DNA of 64,000 nucleotides from CAYQVO01 sp964421085 (GTDB lineage Bacteria > Bdellovibrionota_C > UBA2361 > CAYQVO01): positions 1-64,000 of the forward strand of contig CAYQVO010000006.1 of assembly GCA_964421085.1 (NCBI GenBank), given 5' to 3'. Shown piece after piece: positions 53,140 through 62,460 of this stretch. The position numbers were made by a program, and so were the translations under genes. Each line of letters opens with the position of its first letter. The first letter of the stretch is position 1. The notes beneath the pieces were generated by a model. It did no database searches. It saw only the letters and a program-made list of their open reading frames with translations, and had not been told where the DNA came from.

Positions 53140-53499
53140 CTATTTGTCCTCCACGCGAAGCACCTCGGCCTGAACGTCGAAAACATTGAGCACAAGCGGC
53201 CAATATGTCTGGTTCATAATCAATGCTGCATTACCGCCGCATTCTGCAACTTTCGCTTTAATGGACGGAGCAGCGTCATCTATCGTCGCATGACCGTGCC
53301 CGAAATATGTTCCAGTAATAGCCCCGAGCGTGCGAGCTGGTTCCGTAGGTCGCACCAAGAAGACCTTAACCTCTTCCGGCTTAACGAAAGCTGCTTCAAT
53401 CGGCCCATTCGAATAGAATGAATAGCTTGTATGGGCGCATCCGCAAAGAAATGACAAAAGGACCGCAGCGAGTATTCGTATATTCTTTTTCCGTGACAT
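53140..53499 (-). CDS. Lipoprotein encoded in the integrase operon
   Basis: 119 residues: signal ILAAVLLSFLCGC with lipobox Cys21, then a compact domain (VKVFLVRPTEPARTLGAITGTYF, IKAKVAECGGNAALIMN, VLNVFDVQAEVLRV) resembling small YbjQ/RcsF-like lipoprotein folds. Its ATG overlaps the integrase stop (TAATG). Outer-membrane lipoproteins made by prophages and satellites can block phage receptors; that role is inference. Confidence 0.65.
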   Translation of the reverse strand: MSRKKNIRILAAVLLSFLCGCAHTSYSFYSNGPIEAAFVKPEEVKVFLVRPTEPARTLGAITGTYFGHGHATIDDAAPSIKAKVAECGGNAALIMNQTYWPLVLNVFDVQAEVLRVEDK

Positions 53500-54740
53500 T
53501 ATGCTCCTCGACGAATAAGCATCTTCTCTGAATTTGTTTTTCTCCTACGCCGCCATTCCATCGTTTCGTTGAGCTGGATGACCTCAGCGAGCTTCGGGCC
53601 TGCAACGTCCTCGACCTTCTTGGCGTGCTTATCGAGAGCAGCCCGAGCATCACTGGCGGTCAAATGCGCGTACACCGCGGTCGTCTGAGGAGATGTGTGA
53701 TTAAGCACCTTCCCAATAACGTGTAGAGAATTTCCTTCCTGAGCAAGCCAGCTACCCACAGTGCGCCGTAAATCATGTAAGCGAACGTCCGGTATTCCCG
53801 CATCCTTTCTCACTCGTCTCCATGCCTTTTCGACGTTGACAAGATGCTCGCCCTGTTTCATTCCGGGAAATACATAGGGATTTCCTTGCTGTTTCGGAAT
53901 GACATTGAGAATTTTCACAGCAGTCTCGGAAAGAGGAACGTAGTGCTTTCTACCCGATTTCGTATCAGGGAGTCGCAACTCTTTACGTTCAAGGTCCACG
54001 TCCTCCCATTTCGTTTTGAGAAGCTCGTTCTTCCGAACGCCCGTGAGCAGATAGAGCCATAAGACAGAGCGCACGTAGATGTTGCCCTCGGCGTTTATCT
54101 TTTCCAAAAGAGTCGGAAATTCTTCGGGCGTCACCCACCGGTCGCGCTTAACTTCCTTGTTCTTATGCACGCCTCGCGTTGGGTTCTTTCCCGGAACCCT
54201 GTACCCCCACACTTCGGCCTTGTTGAACATTGTCTTTAAAAGCTCAAGAACGCGATTGGCCTCATAGGGTGAGGTTTTCGACAGTTCATGATGCAGGGAA
54301 CCGATATCAGGAAGTGTTACAGCGTGAACTTTGAGCGTGCCGAGCTGGGGAATTATGATGCGGTTCATTCGGCGCTCATCTTCGGCCCAAGTCTTTTTGT
54401 GGCGCTTGCTGTGATATTCGAGGAAGTCGGCGCACAAGTCTCCCACTGTCTTCCCTCGACGCTTCGCTTGCTTCTCTTTAAGAGGGTCCTCGCCATCCTC
54501 CACTGAACCCAGATAAGATTTGGCACGGCTCCGAGCCTGCTCAACGGTAGTCTTCCCGTACTGCCCCAACGACATAATGTGCTGTCGCCCTTCGGCCCGG
54601 TAAAATACGACGAAGGTCTTTTTCCCCGAGGGGTAAATACGGATACCAAAACCCGGAAGCGTCGAGTCCCATCGAATATCTTGCGCCCCGCCTTGTTTTC
54701 CGAAGGTCATGCGGTCGATGACACTCTTCGATAGCTTCAT
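53499..54740 (-). CDS. int: Tyrosine recombinase (integrase)
   Basis: 413 residues. An N-terminal arm-binding domain of the P4-integrase type (GFGIRIYPSGKKTFVVFYRAEG), a SAM-like core-binding domain (about 100-195) and the catalytic domain with Arg236 (TGVRKNEL), Lys261 (KSGRKHY), His322/Arg325 (LHDLRRTVG), His348 (LNHTSP) and Tyr357 (AVYAHL). It catalyses integration at tRNA-Lys. It lies 41 bp inside the right inner repeat and is transcribed inward. Confidence 0.96.
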   Translation of the reverse strand: MKLSKSVIDRMTFGKQGGAQDIRWDSTLPGFGIRIYPSGKKTFVVFYRAEGRQHIMSLGQYGKTTVEQARSRAKSYLGSVEDGEDPLKEKQAKRRGKTVGDLCADFLEYHSKRHKKTWAEDERRMNRIIIPQLGTLKVHAVTLPDIGSLHHELSKTSPYEANRVLELLKTMFNKAEVWGYRVPGKNPTRGVHKNKEVKRDRWVTPEEFPTLLEKINAEGNIYVRSVLWLYLLTGVRKNELLKTKWEDVDLERKELRLPDTKSGRKHYVPLSETAVKILNVIPKQQGNPYVFPGMKQGEHLVNVEKAWRRVRKDAGIPDVRLHDLRRTVGSWLAQEGNSLHVIGKVLNHTSPQTTAVYAHLTASDARAALDKHAKKVEDVAGPKLAEVIQLNETMEWRRRRKTNSEKMLIRRGA

Positions 54741-54781
54741 AGGTTCTCCGCTTTCGCGCCTCTCACGAAACCAGTTGCTCC

Positions 54782-54806
54782 GAAAAAAGTTAGCAATAAG
54801 TTAGCA
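54782..54806 (+). repeat. 25-bp inner direct repeat, right copy
   Basis: Identical to 45902-45926, upstream of the integrase gene and 114 bp before the right tRNA repeat. It contains the same AAGTTAGCA pair. Confidence 0.75.
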
Positions 54807-54847
54807 ACTCATGTCGTAAAAGCTCGTACAACACCGTACTCGACAGA

Positions 54848-54909
54848 TACCGTGTCGTCAATAAGTATTCGTAACTATTCTTTTTATCGTAGTATGTCGT
54901 ACCGTGTCG
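54848..54909 (+). repeat. 10-bp direct repeats near attR
   Basis: TACCGTGTCG occurs at 54848-54857 and 54900-54909, between the inner 25-bp repeat and attR. Possible binding sites for integrase or the AlpA-like protein. Confidence 0.4.
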
Positions 54910-54920
54910 GAGTAGGGATG

Positions 54921-54967
54921 ACTGGCTTTTAACCAGTGGGTCCGAGGTTCAAATCCTCGTCGGCTCA
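54921..54967 (+). repeat. attR: partial tRNA-Lys, 47 bp
   Basis: Exact copy of tRNA-Lys from its anticodon stem to A73. It is not a functional tRNA since the 5' half is absent; it marks the far end of the element. Confidence 0.92.
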
Positions 54968-54976
54968 TAATTCGCG

Positions 54977-55030
54977 AAAAAGGGGACGGTTCCTATTTCC
55001 CACCAGGGAAATAGGAACCGTCCCCTTTTT
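54977..55030. repeat. Perfect 25-bp-arm palindrome (REP-like)
   Basis: AAAAAGGGGACGGTTCC...CCC and its exact complement flank a four-base ACCA loop. The unit resembles REP-type palindromes mobilised by REP-associated tyrosine transposases, and could also terminate transcription. It begins 9 bp after attR and contains the stop codon and last ten codons of the next gene. Confidence 0.85.
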
Positions 55031-56072
55031 CCAGAAATCTTCTGAGCCCATCTTGCAGATCCTTTGGCGATAATGCGGACCCGATGCCCCTTGGGGAACC
55101 CCCTGCCACCATCCCGCCGTTCCAGCGTGCAGTACAGTCTGGTGGTATTCCTTCAAGCTCATTGAGAAAAGCAAAGACCTGCGGCATCGGAAACCCCCGA
55201 ACAAGAGGGGTGGCTTTGCATATCGAATAAAAATACCTGCCGTCTTTCTCTCCAAAGCAGGAAACGAAAGCCTTGATCCCATCTCTGAGAAACACGGCCC
55301 TGCAATGTGCGCCTGTCTCACGCACCATTGCCCAACCCGGACCACCGCCTATTATCTCGTACCTGAAGTCGGGCTCTCTTTTCTCAGCCTTGCCCATGCA
55401 GAACATGCCGATGCGATAGTGAACGTCGGTGACAATTTCAGCCATCTTGTCACCTGTCATGTGCCCATTGCCGCGCGCCCTTGCATCCGTATATGGCGAG
55501 AAAACCCAGATCATTTCCCGGTAAAGGTCGGTCGTCCCGATATTCATGTTATACAGTCCGCATGTGACATCGAGACGTCCCTCGAGAGCGATAAGAGCCT
55601 GGAGCCTGCTCTCCACGGTCGACTTCAGAAGCTCTTCGCTGTTCATCAAAAGCCATGATGCAAGCGAGGAATCCTGATCCGGGTGATTTATGTATATGGC
55701 AGGATCATGAGGAGGATCTCCAAGAAAATCGGGTACGAAGTCCTCTTTCAGCAAAATGGCGACCTGCCCTGATGTCGAGCGCGTTATAGGTCCCTCCGCT
55801 CCTTCATGGTGATTGAAGTTCACGTGATATGAATCGCCCTCCAGATTCGTCGGGCCCGAAACATATCCATCGAGAGCAATCGAATAGCGGGGACTCTCGG
55901 CAACGAATTCCTCCCAGGTACGGACAACTCCGGGAGCAATAATCAGTTTCGCGTTTTCGATTTCACTGCCCCGGACATGCGGAAGCTCGGAATTCAAGAG
56001 GACTAGAGGAGCAGGAGCCGGGACAGCACAACTGTCAACAGCACGGTCTGCAGAAGTACCGGAACTCGCCAT
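54993..56072 (-). CDS. Conserved-looking protein with NHHEG and HPDQD motifs
   Basis: 359 residues. Two metal-binding-like motifs, NFNHHEGAEGPITRSTSGQV (about 90-110) and IYINHPDQDSSLASWLL (about 130-145), are reminiscent of DHH-type phosphoesterases, though in unusual order. A Gly-rich PDFRYEIIGGGPGWAMVRE and SICKATPLVRGFPMPQVFAFLNELEG form the C-terminal part. No signal peptide; no clear ribosome site. The last ten residues are encoded by the palindrome, so the natural C-terminus may have been replaced. It follows the nuclease-helicase gene. Function unknown. Confidence 0.6.
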   Translation of the reverse strand: MASSGTSADRAVDSCAVPAPAPLVLLNSELPHVRGSEIENAKLIIAPGVVRTWEEFVAESPRYSIALDGYVSGPTNLEGDSYHVNFNHHEGAEGPITRSTSGQVAILLKEDFVPDFLGDPPHDPAIYINHPDQDSSLASWLLMNSEELLKSTVESRLQALIALEGRLDVTCGLYNMNIGTTDLYREMIWVFSPYTDARARGNGHMTGDKMAEIVTDVHYRIGMFCMGKAEKREPDFRYEIIGGGPGWAMVRETGAHCRAVFLRDGIKAFVSCFGEKDGRYFYSICKATPLVRGFPMPQVFAFLNELEGIPPDCTARWNGGMVAGGSPRGIGSALSPKDLQDGLRRFLEKGDGSYFPGGK

Positions 56073-56192
56073 TTTTTACTGCCAACAAGAAAAGTCTTTG
56101 CTTCAACGTGGGCGGGAGTGGTCAGAGCAAGGCCGCCCATCGGCGCAAAGATGCTCCTGCCCCGGATCTTTGTCAACGGGAGATTCAAAGAC

Positions 56193-56207
56193 GGCGGGGG
56201 CCCCGCC
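56193..56207 (-). terminator. GC-rich hairpin after nuclease-helicase gene
   Basis: GGCGGG and CCCGCC pair across three bases on the minus strand, 40 bp after the helicase stop, followed by GTCTTTG. The U-tract is weak. Confidence 0.4.
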
Positions 56208-56246
56208 TGCTAAGACCCTGACAAATATCACTAAAATCGACAGCCG

Positions 56247-59200
56247 TTATGAACGCACACATGCAGCCGGGTGTTTCGGTGAGTTCAGGAAAATGAGTTT
56301 TCCGCACATTGTCTGCTCCGCATCCCGCTCCACTGCGCACAGAAAATTCACAAGCTTCATCTGCTCCACGGTATTGCATCTTACCCTCAGGAGATCCGGA
56401 CACATCACCACAAATGCGAGGCTCGTCGCCCTGGAAAGGGCCACGTTCAGACGGTTCCGGCTGAAGAGAAAGTCCATGCTGCGGGAAATTTCTTCTTCAC
56501 TCGAAGTCGTCATCGAAACGATTACAATTGGCGCCTCCTGCCCCTGGAACTTGTCAATGGTGCCCGCCCTTGCTTCCGGGGCAAGGGGTGCGATGCGCTT
56601 TTTCAGGAGATTTACCTGAAGGTTGTAAGGAGCGACGACGAGAATATCTTCCGGAGTGACAGCGGAGATTTTGTCGCCGTTTTTGTATTTCGCCGAAAGA
56701 AGAGAGCGGTAGAGATCGGTAACGGCTTCTGCTTCCTGTTCGGAGTAATTGGAGTTGCCGCTGTGACAGACGGGGATGCAGCGGATACCGTGAAGAGAAG
56801 TGTCCGCGACCAGCACCGTGCGGTGGTCATTCTCCGGCAGCGACTTGAGCCGGCCCTCATACACATATTTTGAGATGAACTTGCACAGCGAACTGTGAAG
56901 CCTGCGGGAAGTGTTCATGAATATGCCTTTGTCAGGCGATATTGTGGCGCGTTCTTCCTGGATGTACTCGAGAACAGAAAGTCCGATGCCTTCAGGATGA
57001 ATGCCCTTCGACGGCTGAGGAAGCTGCATCGGGTCACCAAGCAGGATCAGGTTGCGGGCGGATGTGCCGGCAGAGATCACCTGCGCCAGCGAGACCTGGC
57101 CTGCTTCATCTATAAAGAGATAGTCAATATGTCTGTCGAGACGTGGATCGGAAAAAAGCCAGGCAGTGCCGGCAAAAAGCTGAGGATCCGCCTGAAGCAC
57201 TTTTTCAGTGGAGTTCTCATTCCCGATGAAGATTCCGTCAAAACAGTCCTCTTCGCGGCTGGATTTCTTCAGGCCGGAGAATGCAACCCCTGACTCGCGG
57301 GCTGCCTCCTCAACTGCCTGAAGGAGATTATTAATCGCCTTATGGCTGTTGGAAGAAACGCCGATGCGTTTGCCCGCTTTTAGCAGAGAGACAATCAGAC
57401 GGGAGGCAGTATACGTCTTTCCTGTGCCGGGCGGTCCNNNNNNNNNNNNNNNNNNNNNNNNNNNNNNNNNNNNNNNNNNNNNNNNNNNNNNNNNNNNNNN
57501 NNNNNNNNNNNNNNGGAACTCGAGTCTTCTGCGAACGGAAGAAGCGGAGAGGAGAGCTTCGGCTTCTGCCTGAGGAGCAGGTGCCTCAGGCAGGAATAAG
57601 GCCCGTCAGGAGAATCGCTTTCAATGCAGGCGTCGATGAAGCGGTGAAGCGCGGCGATAAGACTGTCGCGCCTTACAGGCTTTCCCGGGACAAGCGCAAG
57701 TTCCCGGGAGATCGTCTTTGATGTCTTGATCGCTATTATGCATTTCTCGTAATCAACATCCGCAACTTCGCCGGTTGTTTCAAGTGTCAGAGGGTCGAGA
57801 GGATTGTCGCCCGGCTTCATTTTCCCCTCCTGCTCGGGAAATCTGAACGTATAAATGGAGGATCGTTTCGGACGAGGAAGCGTCGCAACACTCTTCAGCG
57901 TCAATCCTGCGAGGCACTCCGGGTCCTCCAGCAGTTCCTGCTCACTCAGACCGAGCCGCGAGAACATCTCCCAGTATTCGGGCTTAAGCTCTCTTCGGTA
58001 ATAATCAACCAGAAAAAAGAGTGTCGCCCTGAACCTGTCTTTCCCGCTGTACCGGAGCGGATCCTCAGGAAGCCCGGAGCATAATTTCACCCTGTACCCT
58101 TCAAGCAGTGCTTCCGCTTCGCTCGATGGAGCGCTTTGTTCAGGTTCATCCTGCGGAGATTCAACCGTTTCTTTTTCGAACTTCCGTCCCGATTTCTCCT
58201 CAGCTTCCTTCTTCCGCTCCAGAAGCCAGTTTCTCAAATGATACGTCGATTCACAGTCAGTCCGGTTGTATGCCTCTATGTCGTCGATGAGCTTTTTCTC
58301 TCCGGTCTGGAGGTATTTCTCGAACCATACGATGCTGTCGCCCCCGCTTTTCAGATCGGCTGAGCGCTTCCCCATGTAAAAGGCTTCGAGATTCTTTATC
58401 GAGTATTGAGGTTCCGACACAAGAAGCGAATTCCGGACCACAGTGTGCAAATCGATGAATTTCCCGTTACGGAGAAAGTGATCGACAATGTGCTCTTTCG
58501 TCCCATACCGGCACATGAGGCGCTTGAGCGCCGAGACTTCATAGGAGGCATAATGATAAATATGGGCGCCCGGATTTTTTTCGATGTGCTCCGACATGAA
58601 GTCCATCAACTCTTCGAAGCACTTCTTTTCATCCTCCTTTGAAAGAGCCCGGAACGGGCGGTAATTCCCATCCGGCGTACAAATGCCGTGCAGATATTCC
58701 AGGCCTCCCTCGAACAACGGGTCTCCCTCAATATCGTAGAAGAGATCGCCCGGATGCGGTTCACAGAGAAGGTAAAAGCCCGTGGATTTTTTTTCCTGAT
58801 CGAGAAATTCGTAGTAATGCCCCCCATGGTCCCGGGCACGGACCTGCAGGGCCGCCTGCCGCCTGAGTATCGAGAGCGACGCTTCGGCAAAACGGGGGAT
58901 TCTGGAGCCGTCATGTTCTGCGAGCTCTCTGACAGTTGTTATGCCGGCTTCCTGGAGTTTCTTTATCTGACTCGAGCGGATGTTCGCCACAAGGCTCAGG
59001 TGGTCGTCAGCCTCGAGCATTGCCGCGCAGTAATCTTTGAAGTCGCAAATCCGACAGTGACCGCAGGGCGCCGGATAAACCGGCCCGCAGTCGGGATATC
59101 GGTCGACAAATTCAAGAAAGAGCTTTTTCGTTTCGACATAATACGAGAAATAGTCGATGACTGGATAAGATCGCCTCTCGCCGGTGCCGAGTACAATATG

Positions 59201-59698
59201 GATGTTTTCCGGCATTCTGCCCTGAAGAAGCCCGAGGAGTTCCGAGTAAAAGCAGAGCTGAATGATAAAGTACGGCTTCATCGATGTCGCAAGCTTCGTG
59301 TCGACTGTCTCATAGCTGAAAGGCCCGAGCGCCGAGGGCGTTTCCACTCTCTCCACGAAATCGCTGTATCCGAAAAACCTGTCCTGCGCGAAGCAGGCCT
59401 GATAGGCAACTGCTTTCCCGGCTTCGAGCTGTGCTCTGGAAAATGCAGCCCGCTCCTCGACCCCGCGATAATCAGCTTTGCAGTCTACAACCTCACGTCC
59501 CTGGGCTTTCAGTTTCTCGAGATACATACGTTCGTGCGCCTCACCTTTCTTCCGTATCAGCTCGGCCTGCTCGTCAGCCGGAGCTCTCTCCACCGGCATA
59601 TCGATGTCCCTGCGTTTGAGATATGTGAGATACGGACAGGCGAGGAAATCTGTAAGATCGGAGGCGGAAACATGAATGCCTTGAGGAGTCCGTTTCAT
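56247..59698 (-). CDS. RecB-like nuclease fused to SF1 helicase (TM0106 type), interrupted by gap
   Basis: One gene split by a 77-N gap. The first ~270 residues are a PD-(D/E)XK RecB-like nuclease with a Cas4/AddB-style iron-sulfur cluster: Cys in FLACPYLTYLKRRD and CGHCRICDFKDYC. A ribonuclease-H-like domain follows (LFYDIEGDPLFEGGLEYLHG, AYNRTDCESTYHLRNWL). After the gap the SF1 helicase has GPPGTGKTYTA, YLFIDEAGQV, GDPMQLPQP, VVAPYNLQVNLLKKRI, DKFQGQEAPIVIVSM and RLNVALSRA. It would unwind and cut DNA in repair or defence. The expected ~25 residues lost in the gap agree with its size, but not with frame. Confidence 0.92.
57438..57514. other. Assembly gap inside nuclease-helicase (77 N)
   Basis: Lies just before the Walker A motif; homologous text on both sides joins one protein, in different frames. 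Confidence 0.95.
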
Positions 59699-59735
59699 GC
59701 GTTTTTTTCAGGAATGTCTGCCCGGTTGACAGAAG

Positions 59736-59824
59736 GGTTTTACCGCGCGCACACTTCGAAGTCGCCGCCCGCACGTCATTCACTACATCCGATAGCGGTT
59801 TTACCGCGCGCACACTTCGAAGTC
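59736..59824. repeat. CRISPR-like unit: two 28-bp repeats with 33-bp spacer
   Basis: An identical 28-bp sequence (GGTTTTACCGCGCGCACACT and eight further bases) occurs at 59736-59763 and 59797-59824, separated by 33 bp of unique sequence. It contains the palindrome ACTTCGAAGT. Repeat and spacer lengths fit a minimal type I CRISPR, but with one spacer and no cas genes it could as well be paired operators in the promoter of the nuclease-helicase gene, whose ATG lies 38 bp away. Confidence 0.55.
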
Positions 59825-60161
59825 ATCATCTTTTCCCGTTTCATCCGTATAAATCCCGATGTATCCGCCACATTCGGTCGCATCGGGCGGCATGCGTATT
59901 ATGTTAATGCGGGCTTTCGCTCGACCTCACTGCTGCTGCTGAAGATGCTGAGGATCATGGAAAAGAATGAATTTTTGAAAAGACTCGCCGCAATGAAGAA
60001 AACCTTTTATCGTCTTTCAAAAGAAAACGACGATGACGGCGAAAGAAGACCGTCTGCATTCGCTCTGCGAAAAGGCGTTTCAGTCCGTTGAATTATGGGT
60101 CGGGATGTTCGACCTGCGAATGGGAATCGGAGGCCTTTTCCCGCCTGATGAGTGAATCGCT
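59825..60161. other. Intergenic region between WYL gene and repeats
   Basis: About 340 bp after the WYL gene stop. No gene, RNA or further repeat copy is recognised. Confidence 0.4.
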
Positions 60162-61175
60162 TCAGAATCTCTCTGCGGCCTCTTTGACTCTTTCCTTGTA
60201 GAGCCGCTTGAGTTCCGGGGGCTTCAGAATCTCGACTTCCCTCCCCCAGGTGAAGAGATGAAAACACATCTCGAGAAGACCGCAGGCCTTGAAGGACACA
60301 AGAAGTGATCCGTTGGCAAGCTTCCGCATTTTCTGCGTCGGGTGAAAGACAAATTCAGAGGCGTCCGCAGCCGCAGCGGGGGAAAACTTCCACTCGATCT
60401 CGAAAAGTTTCTCTTCCTGATACACACCGAACGAGCGGCACGCATACTGACCAAGCGAGAACGACGACTTCTGGAAATCCTGCTTGAGGATTTCCGCCTC
60501 TTTGATGTTGGACAACGTGTAATAATGAGGGTTTTTGTCCCGCTCCGTACATGCGCAGAGGTAATGCCTTGTTCCGTACAGAAACCCGAGCGGTATCACT
60601 ACCTTTTCACCGTCTCCGCGCCTTGTTCGGGCGTAATAGCGAATTCGCACCTTTTTACAGGCCAGCATCGCCCGGCGGAGCGTGGAGAGGATTTTTTCAT
60701 TGACCTTGATTCTTGGTCTCGGGCGGCAGGCGAGACCCTCCGCCTCAGTAAGAGCCTCGAGATCGACATCGAGATGCTTATACGCTTCAGGCTTCACAAG
60801 GCCCCTCACCTTGTCGGCCGCTGCCAATAAATTCTCCGCATCGACTTCGCGGCCATCAGCTCTCAGCGCGGCGAGAGCTCCCTCCATCGCAAGAAAATCA
60901 TCGATACCGAACGCTGGAAGAAGAGAAAAGGTCGGTGTGGGTATCCGCCACCGCTTCCTGTTTTCTTCATCGATTGTCTCTTTTCCCCGTCCAAACGCCC
61001 GGAACACGGCATCCCTCATGCGTTCGGCTGTGCGTCTCGAGACATCGAACTGCTTCTGAATGTCGTTCAGAGAGACTCCCGTATAGGAGCGCTGCATCTG
61101 AAGCGCAAGACGAAGCACCGCTTCGACCTGGCTGTACCGCTTTTCCCCTTTGCGTCTGCTTTTAGCGACGTTCAT
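60162..61175 (-). CDS. WYL-domain transcriptional regulator
   Basis: About 337 residues from ATG 61175, five bases behind GGAGG. An N-terminal winged helix (YTGVSLNDIQKQFDVSRRTAERMRDAV), a WYL domain (KKVRIRYYARTRRGDGEKVVIPLGFLYGTRHYLCACTERD), and the C-terminal WCX region (CFHLFTWGREVEILKPPELKRLYKE). These regulators sense nucleic acids or nucleotides and often control defence loci. It lies upstream of the repeat pair and nuclease-helicase gene on the same strand. Confidence 0.92.
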   Translation of the reverse strand: MNVAKSRRKGEKRYSQVEAVLRLALQMQRSYTGVSLNDIQKQFDVSRRTAERMRDAVFRAFGRGKETIDEENRKRWRIPTPTFSLLPAFGIDDFLAMEGALAALRADGREVDAENLLAAADKVRGLVKPEAYKHLDVDLEALTEAEGLACRPRPRIKVNEKILSTLRRAMLACKKVRIRYYARTRRGDGEKVVIPLGFLYGTRHYLCACTERDKNPHYYTLSNIKEAEILKQDFQKSSFSLGQYACRSFGVYQEEKLFEIEWKFSPAAAADASEFVFHPTQKMRKLANGSLLVSFKACGLLEMCFHLFTWGREVEILKPPELKRLYKERVKEAAERF

Positions 61176-61255
61176 GAATTCCTCCACGCGTCAGAAACGG
61201 ACGTGGACATTGTCATTGCAAAGGCGGGCTCCGGTCAATCGGGAAATCAGCGGAA

Positions 61256-62197
61256 TCAGGCGGAAACTGTCCGTTCGCCTCTCAATCTCTCCGCAAAACC
61301 GGCAATCATCTCCCTGTTCCACAACTTCCCGAGCCATTCATCTGGAATTCCTGATTCGCCGTAAAAAGCCCCTGCGATCTGGCCGCAGACAGCGCCTGTA
61401 GTGTCCGCATCGTCACCGAGGTTTACACCCTTAAGCACCGCCTCTTCGAAGCTTTCTGAATGGAGGAAACACCACAGGGCCGCTTCGAGGCTTTCAACTA
61501 CGTACCCGCTTCCCCTGATCTCATCGATTGTTTTTCCCCGATAGCGGCCGTCGGCAATCGAACGGATTCGATCGGTCGGTTCAGAGTCGAAAATATCGCC
61601 GGGAAGTCTTCCGAACAGAACTTCTTCTTTCGGCTCGCCTGAAAGCGCCTTTGAAAGCATGAAACCAAAGAGTCTGCATGCGTGGATGCATTCAGCAGCG
61701 CAGTGGGTCGTCTTCGAGCTTTCGCCGGAAAAATGAATCACACTTCCGGCATCAGGCGAAAAGAAAGCCGGCACCGGAGCAAGGCGCATGATTGAGCCAT
61801 TGCCGGCGGATGCGGGTGACGCAGAACCGGCAAAAGCCTCGCCGGTGGAAAGAAACTTTCTGAGCGCATTTGATGTTGCGCCGCCTATATCGAAGCAGGT
61901 CCCTCTGCTGCTCAGGTGGCCGTTTCTCCACCACATCACGTACCGGTTGATCTGATCTTCAGCGTCGAAACATTTTCTTTCAATCAGGCTTTCCGCAAGA
62001 CAAAGCGCCATGCTTGTGTCATCTGTCCACTGCCCTGCTTCCAGGTTGTGAGGGCCGCCGGTCCGCATTCCGGTTACGGGCGTGAAAGTGCCGCGGGGTT
62101 CAAACTCGACCGCAGCGCCAAGAGCATCTCCAGCAGCAAGACCGAGAAGGCTTCCGCGGGAGCGACTGGTAAATGAGGGATCACTGGAGGACTGCAT
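61256..62197 (-). CDS. ADP-ribosylglycohydrolase (DraG/ARH family)
   Basis: 313 residues. Family motifs: GLAAGDALGAAVEFEPRG, GQWTDDTSMALCLAESL (metal-binding Asp/Thr), AGNGSIMRLAPV and the C-terminal NLGDDADTTGAVCGQIAGAFYG. It hydrolyses ADP-ribose from arginine or from other modified targets using two magnesium ions. It precedes the WYL gene on the same strand with an 80-bp space. It may reverse ADP-ribosylation by phage or endogenous enzymes; no partner transferase is seen. Confidence 0.95.
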   Translation of the reverse strand: MQSSSDPSFTSRSRGSLLGLAAGDALGAAVEFEPRGTFTPVTGMRTGGPHNLEAGQWTDDTSMALCLAESLIERKCFDAEDQINRYVMWWRNGHLSSRGTCFDIGGATSNALRKFLSTGEAFAGSASPASAGNGSIMRLAPVPAFFSPDAGSVIHFSGESSKTTHCAAECIHACRLFGFMLSKALSGEPKEEVLFGRLPGDIFDSEPTDRIRSIADGRYRGKTIDEIRGSGYVVESLEAALWCFLHSESFEEAVLKGVNLGDDADTTGAVCGQIAGAFYGESGIPDEWLGKLWNREMIAGFAERLRGERTVSA

Positions 62198-62460
62198 CGG
62201 ATGCAGTTTGACCTGTTCCGGGCGGGCAAATCAAGCAGGCAGCAATTTTTCGAGATGGAGGCCTGAGGCACCAACTCCCCATCCCGGCAGAAATTTCGCC
62301 ACAGATTCTAAACAAGCAGGGAAAACGTGCCGTTTACCCCTTTAAGGCAGATGGAAGTAAGGCGGAAGCCCCCCACCCGAATCTTTCACAAATTTAAACG
62401 GTTCCGGTGATATGAGCTGAGACTCATGCACCCGAAGTGCCCCTGGAAACAGGAGATGCC

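Larger units (their letters stand above)
45862..54967. mobile_element. 9.1-kb phage-satellite-like integrative element
   Basis: The element fills the space between the intact tRNA-Lys and a second 47-bp copy of its 3' end. Minus-strand genes, in transcription order: tyrosine integrase, lipoprotein, unknown HTH-like protein, AlpA-like regulator, CHC2/Toprim primase, D5/P4-type helicase, small terminase (P27 type), coiled-coil protein and a 67-residue protein. Two plus-strand cargo genes (secreted; zinc-ribbon membrane) lie at the tRNA end. No large terminase, portal, capsid, protease or tail gene is present. The layout fits P4/PICI-like satellites that replicate themselves and borrow a helper phage's particle. 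Confidence 0.85.

Noticed and set aside
45862..54967. Reading the element as a complete prophage
   Set aside because: No portal, capsid, large terminase, tail or lysis genes; the only sizeable hidden stretch is a 115-N gap inside a cargo gene.
58688..60091. 467-codon plus-strand frame
   Set aside because: Opposite the nuclease-helicase gene and its promoter; no domain and no start signal.
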